In this document: in pieces, positions 7,443 to 16,546 of the stretch
Numbering within the stretch: the stretch's first letter is position 1
How the letters are laid out: each line of letters opens with the position of its first letter
From: Phosphoribacter sp035448065
GTDB taxonomy: Bacteria; Actinomycetota; Actinomycetes; Actinomycetales; Dermatophilaceae
Length of the DNA: 64,000 nucleotides
Direction of reading: 5' to 3'
Assembly: GCA_035448065.1 (NCBI GenBank)
Contig: DAOTIG010000001.1
Span: 1-64,000 of the forward strand
Notes under the pieces: model-generated
What the model was told of the DNA's origin: nothing
Seen by the model: the letters and a program-made list of their open reading frames with translations, nothing else
Database searches by the model: none
Program-made: the position numbers and the translations under genes

Positions 7443-9944
7443 GTGACCTCCACCGAGACCTCGGCCTCCACGTCCCCCTACCCGACCCCGGCGCCGACCG
7501 GCCCGCTCTCCCCCGAGCTGAGCGAGCGGCTCGCCCGCATCGACGGCGACGAGCTCGCCGCGCTCGACGCGTGGTGGCGGGCGGCGAACTACCTCACCGT
7601 CGGCCAGATCTACCTGCAGTCGAATCCCCTGCTGCGCCAAGAGCTCTCGGCCGACGACATCAAGCCGCGACTGCTCGGCCACTGGGGCACCTCGCCCGGC
7701 CTCGCCTTCGTCTACGCGCACGCCACCCGGCTCATCCGGCATACCGGTCAGGACGTCGTCTATCTCGCCGGCCCGGGCCACGGCGGCCCCGCTCTGGTCG
7801 CCGCGGCATACCTCGAGGGCGTCTATTCCGACCTCTTCCCCGAGGTGACGCTCGACACCGAGGGGCTCACCCGCCTCTTCCGCCAGTTCTCGGCACCCGG
7901 CGGCATCCCCTCGCACGCGTCGGTGACCACCCCCGGCTCGATCCACGAGGGCGGCGAGCTCGGCTACGCGCTCATCCACGCCTTCGGCGCCGTCTTCGAC
8001 CACCCCGACCTGCTCGCGCTGACCGTCGTCGGCGACGGCGAGGCCGAGACCGGCCCGCTCGAGGGCTCGTGGAAGGGCGTCTCGTTCCTCAACCCGCGCC
8101 GCGACGGCGCCGTGCTGCCGGTGCTGCACCTCAATGGCGCCAAGATCGCCGGCCCCACCGTGCTGGCCCGCAAGGACCCGGCCGAGGTCCGCGACCTGCT
8201 CCGCGGGCACGGCTGGGAGCCGATCGAGGTCGAGGGCAGCGACCTGCCCGGCATGCACGAGCGCTTCGCGGAGGCGCTGGCCGCGGCATACCGCTCGATC
8301 CGTGAGATCCAGGCGACCTGGCGCAACCCCGAGCTCTCCGACGAGGAGTATGCCGCCCTGCCGCGCCCGCGCTGGCCGGTCCTCGTGCTGCGCTCCCCCA
8401 AGGGTTGGACCGGCCCGCACGAGGTCGACGGCGTCGTCGTCGAGGGCACCTGGCGGGCCCACCAGGTGCCGCTCTCGGGCGTCAAGGACAGCCCCGAGCA
8501 CCTGGCCCAGCTCGAGGACTGGCTGCGCACCTACCGCCCCGACGAGCTCTTCGACGAGCACGGCGCTCCGACCCCGATCGTGCTGTCGCACAACCCGATC
8601 GGCGACAAGCGGATGACCGCCAGCCCCTATGCCAACGGCGGTCTGCTCACCGTCGACCTCGACCTGCCCGAGCTCGGGGACTACGAGGTCGCGGTCGAGC
8701 GGCCCGGCGCCACCCGCGCGGAGTCGACCCGCTCGCTCGGCGCGCTGCTGCGCGACGTCTACACCCGCAACCCGCACTCCTTCCGGCTGTTCTGCCCGGA
8801 CGAGACCAACTCCAACCGGCTCGGCGCGGTCTTCGAGGTCTCCGACCGGGCGACCATGGAGCGGGTCACGCCCGACGACGTCAAGCTCTCCCGCGACGGC
8901 CGGGTCATGGAGGTTCTCTCGGAGCATTCGTGCCACGGCTGGCTGGAGGGCTACACCCTCACCGGTCGGCATGGCCTGTTCGCCACCTACGAGGCCTTCG
9001 CCATGGTGAGCGCGAGCCAGACCATCCAGCACGCCAAGTGGCTCGAGGAGGCCCATCACCTGTCCTGGCGCGCCGACGTGCCCAGCCTCAACGTGCTGCT
9101 CACCTCCACGGCGTGGCGCAACGACCACAACGGCTTCAGCCACCAGGGCCCCGGGCTGATCACCAACGTCCTGCAGCACCGCGGCGACGTCGCGCGGATC
9201 TACCTGCCGCCGGACGCCAACTGCCTGCTGTCGGTGTCCGAGCACTGCCTGCGCAGCCGGTCCAAGGTCAACCTCATCGTCCAGGACAAGCAGCCGCAGC
9301 TGCAGTGGCTCACCCTCGAGCAGGCCCACGAGCACTGCCGGCGCGGGGCGTCGATCTGGGACTGGGCCGGCACCGAGGGCGACGACCCGGCCGAGGATCG
9401 GCTGCCGGACATCGTCCTCGCCTGTGCTGGCGACGTCGTGACGATGGAGACGGTGGCCGCCGCCGAGATCCTGCGCGAGCGGCTGCCCGGCCTGCGGGTC
9501 CGGGTCGTCAACGTCGTCAACCTCATGTCGATCGCGCGACCGAAGGACCACCCCAACGGCATGTCCGACGTGCAGTTCAGCGAGCTGTTCACCGACACCC
9601 AGCACGTCGTGTTCAGCTTCCACGGCTACCCGGGCGCGATCCACCAGCTCGTCCACGGCCGGCCCGACGCCGACCGCTTCCACTGCCGCGGATTCATCGA
9701 GCAGGGCACGACGACAACGCCGTTCGACATGGTCGTGCGCAACCAGGCGAGCCGCTACCACCTCGTCATGGACGCGATCAACAACTCGCCGCGCAAGCCG
9801 CGGGGCAGCGCCGACCTCAAGGCCTGGTGCCAGGAGCAGCTCGCCCGGCACGAGGCCTACATCGAGGAGCACCTGCAGGACCTGCCCGAGGTGCGCGACT
9901 GGCTGGTCCAGCAGCCGACGTCGGAGGCGCCGCTGCACTCGTGA
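7443..9944 (+). CDS. xfp: Xylulose-5-phosphate/fructose-6-phosphate phosphoketolase
   Basis: This thiamine-diphosphate enzyme splits xylulose-5-P or fructose-6-P with phosphate into acetyl phosphate and an aldose phosphate. The 833-residue product has the expected length. It shows AGPGHGGPA, GDGEAETGPLEGSWKG, LHLNGAKIAGPT and, near the C-terminus, FHGYPGAIHQLVHGR, all family signatures. I chose GTG 7443, which has GAGG just upstream; an in-frame TTG about 35 bases earlier is weaker. The Pta-AckA operon at 41.3-44.6 kb can turn its acetyl phosphate into ATP plus acetate or into acetyl-CoA. It reads away from dop. Confidence 0.96.
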   Translation: MTSTETSASTSPYPTPAPTGPLSPELSERLARIDGDELAALDAWWRAANYLTVGQIYLQSNPLLRQELSADDIKPRLLGHWGTSPGLAFVYAHATRLIRHTGQDVVYLAGPGHGGPALVAAAYLEGVYSDLFPEVTLDTEGLTRLFRQFSAPGGIPSHASVTTPGSIHEGGELGYALIHAFGAVFDHPDLLALTVVGDGEAETGPLEGSWKGVSFLNPRRDGAVLPVLHLNGAKIAGPTVLARKDPAEVRDLLRGHGWEPIEVEGSDLPGMHERFAEALAAAYRSIREIQATWRNPELSDEEYAALPRPRWPVLVLRSPKGWTGPHEVDGVVVEGTWRAHQVPLSGVKDSPEHLAQLEDWLRTYRPDELFDEHGAPTPIVLSHNPIGDKRMTASPYANGGLLTVDLDLPELGDYEVAVERPGATRAESTRSLGALLRDVYTRNPHSFRLFCPDETNSNRLGAVFEVSDRATMERVTPDDVKLSRDGRVMEVLSEHSCHGWLEGYTLTGRHGLFATYEAFAMVSASQTIQHAKWLEEAHHLSWRADVPSLNVLLTSTAWRNDHNGFSHQGPGLITNVLQHRGDVARIYLPPDANCLLSVSEHCLRSRSKVNLIVQDKQPQLQWLTLEQAHEHCRRGASIWDWAGTEGDDPAEDRLPDIVLACAGDVVTMETVAAAEILRERLPGLRVRVVNVVNLMSIARPKDHPNGMSDVQFSELFTDTQHVVFSFHGYPGAIHQLVHGRPDADRFHCRGFIEQGTTTTPFDMVVRNQASRYHLVMDAINNSPRKPRGSADLKAWCQEQLARHEAYIEEHLQDLPEVRDWLVQQPTSEAPLHS

Positions 9945-9988
9945 CCGAAAGGTCTGCGGCACAGCCCTGTTCCGGGCACACTGGGTCG

Positions 9989-11173
9989 ATGGCGAGGATC
10001 GCGAACGCTCCCCGGCAGGCGGTGAGCCGCCTGCGTCGATCCGGTATGCCGCGGGCCGCCCGCCCGCACGTCGTGCCGGTCGCGGCCGAGCTGCCTTTGC
10101 GGACAGCGGTGTTCGCCGCGGTCATGGATCGCTTCGGGGCGCACTCGATCATCGGGCTCGACGAGGCCGGCATCGCCCGAGCTCGCGCGTGGGTGCCGCC
10201 GCAGCGGTGGCCGCACACCTGGATCACCGGCCGGCTCTCCCGCCAGGTCGCCGTCACCGAGGACTCCTTCGAGGCCCGCGACGGCGGCCGGGTGGGGGTG
10301 CGGATCTACACGCCCACCGGGCCGCCGGCGACCACGGCGGACGGCGCGCCGGCGGCCGGCGGCGCGCCGGCGGCCGGCGGCGAGCCGGCGGCCGGCGGCG
10401 AGCGGGCGGCATACCCGATGGTGGTGTTCTTCCACGGTGGTGGCTACGTGCTGGGCAACACCCGGCTCTACGACCCGCTGTGCAGCTTCCTCGCCGAGCA
10501 GGTGTCGGCGCTCGTCGTGTCGGTCGACTATCGGATGGCGCCGGAGCACCGCGCGCCGCGAGCGGCCCACGACGCGATCGACGGGGTGCGCTGGGTGCAC
10601 GCCGAGGCGGCCCGGCTGGGCGGCGAGCCGACGCGCATCGCGGTCTGCGGCGACAGCGCCGGCGGCGGCATCGCGGCGGTGGCCACCCAGGTGCTCCTCG
10701 ACGCCGGCGGCCCGCCCATCGCTCACCAGGCGCTGCTCTATCCCGCGACCGACGCCACCCGCTCCTATCCGTCGGCCCGGGAGCATGCCCGCGCGCCGGT
10801 GCTCGACGCGCGCAAGATCGAGGTCTTCTCGCGGCACTACCTCGACTCCAGCGGCTTGGCGCCGGACGACCCGCTCGTCTCACCCGTCTGGCGGGTCGAC
10901 CTCGCCGGGCTGCCGCCCGCGCTGGTGCAGACCGCCGACCTCGACCCGCTGCGCGACGAGGGCCTGGGCTATGCCGAGCGCTTGCGCGCTGCCGGCGTCC
11001 CCGTGCGGGCCACGAACTACCTGCGCACAGTGCACGGCTTCATGTCCTTCCCCGGCGCCACCGTCGTCGGAGACCAGGCTCGGCTCGAGCTCGTCACCGA
11101 GCTGCGCCGCCACCTGCATCCGACACCGGCACCGGCCTTACCCCGTCCGGTCCAGGCGGTCTTGGCAGACTGA
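9989..11173 (+). CDS. Alpha/beta hydrolase (HGGG / hormone-sensitive-lipase-like esterase)
   Basis: This is a predicted esterase or lipase of the GDSAG family. The oxyanion-hole motif HGGG lies near residue 148. The nucleophile motif GDSAGG is near 220. The acid is in LDPLRDEG near 317, and the base is His in VHGF near 348. Before the hydrolase core there is a low-complexity run with four GAPAAG/GEPAAG-type units, encoded by an 18-bp tandem repeat at about 10342-10400. No signal peptide is visible. The next gene is a paralogue starting four bases after the stop, so the pair probably arose by tandem duplication and forms an operon. The substrate is unknown. Confidence 0.88.
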   Translation: MARIANAPRQAVSRLRRSGMPRAARPHVVPVAAELPLRTAVFAAVMDRFGAHSIIGLDEAGIARARAWVPPQRWPHTWITGRLSRQVAVTEDSFEARDGGRVGVRIYTPTGPPATTADGAPAAGGAPAAGGEPAAGGERAAYPMVVFFHGGGYVLGNTRLYDPLCSFLAEQVSALVVSVDYRMAPEHRAPRAAHDAIDGVRWVHAEAARLGGEPTRIAVCGDSAGGGIAAVATQVLLDAGGPPIAHQALLYPATDATRSYPSAREHARAPVLDARKIEVFSRHYLDSSGLAPDDPLVSPVWRVDLAGLPPALVQTADLDPLRDEGLGYAERLRAAGVPVRATNYLRTVHGFMSFPGATVVGDQARLELVTELRRHLHPTPAPALPRPVQAVLAD

Positions 11174-11177
11174 GCCC

Positions 11178-12215
11178 ATGGCCTGGCTGCCGCTGCGAAC
11201 CCGACTGTTCACCACCCTGCTCGATCGCGGAGTGCGGGGTTCGATCATCGACATGGACCTCGCCGAGATCCAGCGCTCCCGGGCCTTCACCGCTCCGCTG
11301 CGCCGACCGTTCACCTGGATCACCGGAGCAGTGCCCCGCGACGTGCGGATCGGCGACGCGTGGTTCACCACCCGCGACGGGGTCGGCCGACAGGTGCGGA
11401 CCTACCTGCCCAGCGGCCGGACCGGCGGCCAGCCCTCGGGCGCCGCCCGCGGCGCGCCCGCGGCATACCCGGTCGTGGTGTTCTTCCACGGCGGCGGCTG
11501 GGTGCTCGGCAACACCCGGATGTACGACCCCCTGTGCGCGACCATCGCCGCGCGGGCCGAGGCGCTCGTCGTGTCGGTGGACTACCGGATGGCGCCCGAG
11601 CATCGCGCGCCCACGGCGGTCCACGACGCCGTCGATGCGACCCGCTGGCTGGCTGACGAGGGCGCCGCGCGGCTCGGCGGCGACCCGACGCGGATCGCGG
11701 TGTGCGGCGACTCGGCCGGCGGCAACCTCGCGGCGCTGGTCTGCCACGCCGCGCTCGACGACGGCGGCCCGGCGATCGCCCACCAGGCGCTCATCTACCC
11801 CGGCGTCGACCTGTCCATGTCGATGCTGGTCCGCGAGCACGCCAACGCCCCGGTGCTCACCCAGGCCAAGATCGAGGCCTTCCTCCGGCACTACTTCGGC
11901 CCCGACCCGCAGCTCTCGCCGCGCGACCCGAGCATCTCGCCCTATTGGCGCGAGAGCCTGCGCGGCCTGCCGCCGGCGCTCGTGCAGACCGCCGACCTCG
12001 ATCCGCTCCGCGACGAGGGACTCGCGTATGCCGCGCGGCTCACCGCCGCCGGCGTGCCCACCCGGGTCACCAACTACCTCGGTGCCGTGCACGGCTTCGC
12101 GAGCTTCCCCGGGATGACCCTCATCGGGCGCCAGGCGACCCTCGAGCTGGTCACCGAGCTGCACCGGCACCTGCACCCGGCCGGCTCCCCCACGGCCACG
12201 CAGTGGCACGAGTAG
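11178..12215 (+). CDS. Alpha/beta hydrolase, paralogue of the upstream gene
   Basis: The 345-residue esterase carries HGGG near residue 103, GDSAGG near 176, LDPLRDEG near 274 and VHGFASF near 303. It shares long stretches with its upstream neighbour (PFTWITG versus PHTWITG, SVDYRMAPEHRAP, LPPALVQTADLDPLRDEGL). The first gene's Gly/Ala repeat is replaced here by a shorter linker. ATG 11178 lies four bases after the previous stop. The substrate is unknown; a role in carboxyl-ester or lipid turnover is inferred only from the family. Confidence 0.88.
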   Translation: MAWLPLRTRLFTTLLDRGVRGSIIDMDLAEIQRSRAFTAPLRRPFTWITGAVPRDVRIGDAWFTTRDGVGRQVRTYLPSGRTGGQPSGAARGAPAAYPVVVFFHGGGWVLGNTRMYDPLCATIAARAEALVVSVDYRMAPEHRAPTAVHDAVDATRWLADEGAARLGGDPTRIAVCGDSAGGNLAALVCHAALDDGGPAIAHQALIYPGVDLSMSMLVREHANAPVLTQAKIEAFLRHYFGPDPQLSPRDPSISPYWRESLRGLPPALVQTADLDPLRDEGLAYAARLTAAGVPTRVTNYLGAVHGFASFPGMTLIGRQATLELVTELHRHLHPAGSPTATQWHE

Positions 12216-12254
12216 GCTGACCGCACACCGCCGTCCACGACCGGAAGGGACCCC

Positions 12255-13256
12255 GTGTCCGACGTCGTCGTCTTCTCCGGCAGCGCGCATCAGGCGCTCG
12301 CCGAGCGGATCTGCAGTCACCTCGGCGTGCGGCTCTCCGGAGTCGACCTCAAGCGGTTCAGCAACGACTGCCTGCAGGCGCAGCTGCTGGCCAACGTCCG
12401 CCAGCGCGACGTCTACCTCATCCAGCCGCTCGTGCCGCCCACCCAAGAGCACCTCATGGAGCTGCTGCTCATGATCGACGCGGCGCGGGGGGCGTCGGCG
12501 GCCTCGATCACCGCCGTGATGCCGCATTACGCCTATGCCCGCTCGGACAAGAAGGACGCCTCGCGGATCAGCCTCGGCGGCCGGCTGGTCGCCGACCTGC
12601 TCAAGACCGCCGGTGTGACCCGGGTGCTGACGATGGCCCTGCACGCGCCGCAGGTGCACGGCTTCTTCTCGGTGCCGGTCGACCACCTCACGGCCATCGG
12701 GGTGCTCGCCGACCACTACCGCAGCCGTGACCTGTCCGGCCACATCGTCGTCTCGCCCGACCTCGGCAACGCCAAGACCGCCACCCTCTTCGCGCGCCTG
12801 CTTAACCTGCCGGTCGCCGCGGGCAGCAAGCAGCGCAAGGCCGACGACAAGGTCGTCATCGACGCGATCGTCGGCGACGTGCATGGCAAGCGGGCGATCG
12901 TCCTCGACGACGAGATCGCCACCGGCGGCTCGATCGTCGAGCTCATGGAGCGGTTGGCCGACGCCGGCTGCACGCAGGCGTCGGTGGCCTGTACGCACGG
13001 ACTGTTCACCGGCTCGGCCGTCCACCGGCTGCGCGACCACCCGATGATCACCGAGGTCGTCACCACCGACACGGTGCCCCGGCCGGCCGACTGGCCGGAG
13101 CTCGAGGTGCGCTCGGTCGCCGAGCTGTTTGCCGAGGCGATCGCCCGGATCCATGCCGGCAAGTCGGTGTCCAAGCTCTTCGAGGGTGTGGACCCCACGC
13201 ATGCCCCGCCGCAGCCCCGACTGCCCTTCGACGAGCTTCTCGTCGCCACCTCGTGA
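12255..13256 (+). CDS. Ribose-phosphate pyrophosphokinase (PRPP synthetase), divergent form
   Basis: PRPP synthetase transfers pyrophosphate from ATP to ribose-5-phosphate, feeding nucleotide, His and Trp synthesis. The 333-residue product keeps the fold: FSGSAHQALAERI at the start, a flexible-loop equivalent YARSDKKDASRISLGG, and the PRPP loop VLDDEIATGGSIVEL near residue 215. The loop differs from the usual ARQDRKD, and residue choice throughout (PHYAYARSD, VSPDLGNAK) is unlike housekeeping Prs. It is also not next to glmU, where actinobacteria usually keep prs. It may be a second, specialised synthetase. The start GTG 12255 has GGAAGGG just upstream. Confidence 0.85.
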   Translation: MSDVVVFSGSAHQALAERICSHLGVRLSGVDLKRFSNDCLQAQLLANVRQRDVYLIQPLVPPTQEHLMELLLMIDAARGASAASITAVMPHYAYARSDKKDASRISLGGRLVADLLKTAGVTRVLTMALHAPQVHGFFSVPVDHLTAIGVLADHYRSRDLSGHIVVSPDLGNAKTATLFARLLNLPVAAGSKQRKADDKVVIDAIVGDVHGKRAIVLDDEIATGGSIVELMERLADAGCTQASVACTHGLFTGSAVHRLRDHPMITEVVTTDTVPRPADWPELEVRSVAELFAEAIARIHAGKSVSKLFEGVDPTHAPPQPRLPFDELLVATS

Positions 13257-13654
13257 GCGCTCCGGTGCGCCCTCGCCCGGGCCCAGCCCACCTCGGTATG
13301 CCGCCCGCTCTCGCCGCCGGCGTGGACGCGCTGCTCGTCGTCGTCTTCGCGGCCATCGGCCGGGCCAGTCACGCCGAGGAGAATCCCGTCATCGGCGCCC
13401 TCAGCACCGCCTGGCCGTTCCTCGTCGGGGCGGCCCTCGGCTGGGCGGTGGTGCGGTGGCGGTCCGGCGGCTGGCCGGACAGCACCGGGCGAGGCATCAC
13501 CCTGTGGCTGGTCACCCTGGTGGGAGGGATGCTGCTGCGGGCCGTGACCGGGCAGGGCACCGCGCCGTCGTTCGTCGTCGTCGCCGGGCTGGTGCTCGCG
13601 GCCCTCCTCATCGGGTGGCGGGCCCTCGCTGTCCGGCTACGCCCCACACGCTGA
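13253..13654 (+). CDS. DUF3054 family small membrane protein
   Basis: The 133-residue protein is predicted to have four membrane segments. It contains DALLVVVFAAIGRASHAEE, which is characteristic of DUF3054 as I remember it. The start GTG overlaps the prs stop (GTGA), so it is translationally coupled to the PRPP synthetase gene. The function is unknown. Confidence 0.8.
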   Translation: MSAPVRPRPGPAHLGMPPALAAGVDALLVVVFAAIGRASHAEENPVIGALSTAWPFLVGAALGWAVVRWRSGGWPDSTGRGITLWLVTLVGGMLLRAVTGQGTAPSFVVVAGLVLAALLIGWRALAVRLRPTR

Positions 13655-13690
13655 CCGCTGACCTCTGACCGCGCCCCACTCACCCGGGTG

Positions 13691-13729
13691 GAGGTATTGC
13701 CCCCGGTCCAGGACCCCGCGGAATACCTC
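13691..13729. terminator. Stem-loop between convergent genes
   Basis: GAGGTATT at 13691-13698 pairs with AATACCTC at 13722-13729, and an inner GGTCC-A-GGACC lies at 13705-13715. It sits between the DUF3054 gene and the leftward gene ending at 13740, and probably terminates both. Confidence 0.55.
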
Positions 13730-13739
13730 TACCCAGCGC

Positions 13740-14638
13740 TCAGCCGAGCCGGCCGTGCGCCCGCAGCCGCAGCACGCTCTCGAGGGTCACGATCCCCCGC
13801 CACTCCCGCTCCGCCAGCGCCCAGGCCGTCGGATCCGTCTCGGCCCAGCTCCAGGTCAGCGGCCAGCCGCCGTCGTCCTGCTGGGCCGCGACGAGGTGGT
13901 CAAGCGCCACCGCACACTCTTCGTGCAGCAGCGCTGCGAACCGGCTGGTGCTCGTCGGCGCCACGTCGAGCGCGCTGAGGACATAGCNNNNNNNNNNACC
14001 CGGTGCGGCAGCACGTCGCCGAGGAAGGTCGCCGCGAGCTCGCGGTAGTCATCGGGCACGGCCGCCTCGCCGGCGAACCGTGCCGCCGCGATATGGTCGT
14101 GAATCGCGTTGCCGCGCAGTCTGTTTCGGATGGCATCCTGGCTGGCGTTGGCGCTCCGGTCGAGCAGCTCGGGCGGCACCAGGTCGCTCCAGTGCCACAG
14201 CAGCGCGACGATCGAGGCCCGTGGGTTGATCCGGAAGTTGTTGAAGGTCTCCGCCAGTTGCCCCGGCACGCCCTGGTCCCACCAAGGCGCGTGCGGATGG
14301 TGCTGCGCCTCCGGCGGCAGGAAAACCCAGCCCGGCCCGTCGTCGACCAAGGTCGCCACCTGCGCGACGAGCCAACCCACCCCGCCCTGCACGAGCGGGT
14401 CGTCCGCAGGCGCGTCGATCTCGCGCAGCACCTCCAGCGCTGTCCAGGTGGCCAGCGCGCTGCTCTGCGGTGCCCGGCAGTCCGGCTCGAGCGCGTGCCC
14501 GAAGCCGCCGTCCTCGTTCCGGTATGCCGCGAGCGCACCGCGGACGTCGTCCGCCGGACCGCGCTCCACGGCATACCGCCAACGGGCGGCCTCGAGCGAT
14601 CGTCCGGTGCCGACGACGAGCCCGCGAGCCCGTGCCAC
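13740..14638 (-). CDS. Prenyltransferase/squalene-cyclase-toroid-like protein, interrupted by assembly gap
   Basis: The N-terminal part (from GTG 14638) reads continuously to the run of N. It has blocks such as NEDGGFGHALEPD, SALATWTALEVLREI and PLVQGGVGWLVAQ, and the part after the gap (another frame) has QQDDGGWPLTWSW. These DGGxG/DGGW helical repeats are typical of alpha-alpha toroid proteins related to prenyltransferases and terpene cyclases. No catalytic DxDD or metal motif is visible, so it may be non-enzymatic. The frame changes across the N run because its true length is unknown. About 300 residues are expected. Confidence 0.65.
13988..13997. other. Assembly gap (10 N)
   Basis: Ten unknown bases lie inside the toroid-like gene. 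The reading frame does not continue across it, so the real gap is not exactly ten bases. Confidence 0.99.
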
Positions 14639-14661
14639 TGCCTCCCGGCCGAGCCGCGCGG

Positions 14662-16497
14662 TCAGAGGTACTGCCCGGTGTTCTCGACGGTGTGGATGGA
14701 GCGACCCGGCTCGGTGCCGTCCTTGGTGTTGATGAGCGTGCGGATGTAGACGATCCGCTCGCCCTTCTTGCCCGAGATCCGCGCCCAGTCGTCGGGGTTG
14801 GTCGTGTTGGGCAGGTCCTCGTTCTCCTTGAACTCGTCAATGCACGAGCTGAGCAGATGCTCGACCCGCAGCCCCTTGTGCCCGGTGGCGAGGAACTCCT
14901 TGATGGCGTTCTTCTTGGCCCGGTCGACGACGTTCTGGATCATCGCGCCGGAGTTGAAGTCCTTGAAGTAGAGGATCTCCTTGTCGCCACCGGCGTAGGT
15001 GACCTCGAGGAAGCGGTTCTCCTCGCTCTCGGCATACATCCGGGCCACCGCGGCCTGGATCATCGCCTCGACGCACCGCTCCCGGTCGCCGCCGTGCTCG
15101 GCGAGGTCGTCGTCGTGCAGCGGCAGCTCGACGGTGAGGTACTTGCTGAAGATGTCACGAGCCGACTCGGCATCCGGCCGCTCGATCTTGATCTTCGCGT
15201 CGAGCCGACCGGGGCGCAGGATGGCCGGGTCGATCATGTCCTCGCGGTTGGAGGCGCCGATGACGATGACGTTCTCGAGCCGCTCGACGCCGTCGATCTC
15301 GGACAGCAGCTGGGGCACGATCGTCGTCTCGACGTCGGAGCTCACGCCCGACCCGCGGGTGCGGAACAGCGAGTCCATCTCGTCGAAGAAGACCACCACC
15401 GGCGTGCCGTCGGAGGCCTTCTCCCGAGCCCGCTGGAAGATCAGCCGGATGTGCCGCTCGGTCTCCCCGACGTACTTGTTGAGCAGCTCGGGGCCCTTGA
15501 TGTTGAGGAAGTAGGACTTCTCGACCTTCTTGCCGGTCTTCTCGGCGACCTTGCGGGCCAGCGACGCAGCGACCGCCTTGGCGATGAGCGTCTTGCCGCA
15601 GCCGGGCGGGCCGTAGAGGAGCACGCCCTTCGGCGGCTTGAGCCGGTGCTCGCGGTAGAGCTCGGGGTGCAGGTAGGGCAGCTCGACCGCGTCGCGGATC
15701 GCCTCGATCTGCCCGGCCAGGCCACCGATGTCCTCGTAGGCGATGTCCGGGACCTCCTCGAGGACGAGGTCCTGCACCTCGGCCTTGGGGATCCGCTCGA
15801 AGACGAAGCCGGCCCGCGAGTCGATGGTGAGCGCGTCGCCGACCCGCAGCGGCTGGCCGATGAGCGACTGGGCGAGGCGCACCACCCGCTCCTCGTCGCC
15901 GTGCGAGACGACGAGGACCCGGTCGTCGTCGAGGATCTCCTTGACGAGCACGACCTCGCCGGTCTGCTCGAAGCCCTTGACGGCGACGATGTTGAGCGCC
16001 TCGTTGAGCATCACCTCGCGGCCCTTGCTCACTTCGGCCTCGCTGAGCCCGGGGCTCACCGCGACCCGCATCTTGCGGCCCGAGGTGAGGATGTCGACGG
16101 TGCCGTCGTCGACCTCGCTCACGACCACGCCGTAGGCGTTCGGCGGCTGGGCCAGCCGGTCGACCTCCGCCTTGAGGTTGACGATCTGCTGGCGGGCGTC
16201 CTTGAGGGTGCGCACGAGCCGCTCGTTCTGGGCCGACAGGGTGGACAGCGACGTCTGCTGCGAGGCCAGTCGGTGCTCGAGCTCGCGCAGCCGGGTCGGG
16301 TCCATGCCCCGTCCCTGCTGTCGCAGCTCGGCGATCTCCTCGTCGAGTCGGCGAGCGGCGAGCTGCTCGCTGTCGGTCGGCGCGCCTGCCCCCACGCTCG
16401 CTGCCGACTCGGGCCCGCTGGCCGACCCGGTGTCGCGCGTGCTGTCCTGCCCGCTGTCGGCGTCCCTCGTGCCGTCGTGGCTGGTGTCGTCGGACAT
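14662..16497 (-). CDS. arc: Proteasome-associated AAA ATPase Arc (Mpa)
   Basis: Arc is the ring-shaped unfoldase that binds pupylated proteins through its N-terminal coiled coil and threads them into the 20S core. The 611-residue product has a disordered start and a coiled coil around residues 45-95, which is the Pup-docking site in the family. OB domains follow. The AAA module has Walker A GPPGCGKT and Walker B VVFFDEMDS. The protein ends GQYL, the C-terminal motif that opens the proteasome gate. I prefer ATG 16497 (MSDDTS), because GGGAGG lies directly upstream; an ATG 33 bases earlier is possible. It lies just after trmI, but about 7 kb from dop. Confidence 0.97.
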   Translation of the reverse strand: MSDDTSHDGTRDADSGQDSTRDTGSASGPESAASVGAGAPTDSEQLAARRLDEEIAELRQQGRGMDPTRLRELEHRLASQQTSLSTLSAQNERLVRTLKDARQQIVNLKAEVDRLAQPPNAYGVVVSEVDDGTVDILTSGRKMRVAVSPGLSEAEVSKGREVMLNEALNIVAVKGFEQTGEVVLVKEILDDDRVLVVSHGDEERVVRLAQSLIGQPLRVGDALTIDSRAGFVFERIPKAEVQDLVLEEVPDIAYEDIGGLAGQIEAIRDAVELPYLHPELYREHRLKPPKGVLLYGPPGCGKTLIAKAVAASLARKVAEKTGKKVEKSYFLNIKGPELLNKYVGETERHIRLIFQRAREKASDGTPVVVFFDEMDSLFRTRGSGVSSDVETTIVPQLLSEIDGVERLENVIVIGASNREDMIDPAILRPGRLDAKIKIERPDAESARDIFSKYLTVELPLHDDDLAEHGGDRERCVEAMIQAAVARMYAESEENRFLEVTYAGGDKEILYFKDFNSGAMIQNVVDRAKKNAIKEFLATGHKGLRVEHLLSSCIDEFKENEDLPNTTNPDDWARISGKKGERIVYIRTLINTKDGTEPGRSIHTVENTGQYL

Positions 16498-16546
16498 CGA
16501 AGCCTCCCTACCTCTCGTCCTTCCCGACATTAACTCGCAGCCGGCC

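Noticed and set aside
5610..9944. A very long rightward open frame (1444 codons) reaching back over dop
   Set aside because: Only the part from about 7443 is phosphoketolase. The rest is an antisense shadow of dop, as expected in GC-rich DNA where stop codons are rare.
8405..9944. A rightward frame through the second half of phosphoketolase, continuing into the first esterase
   Set aside because: Inside phosphoketolase it is an Arg/Ala-rich shadow. The esterase proper begins at ATG 9989.
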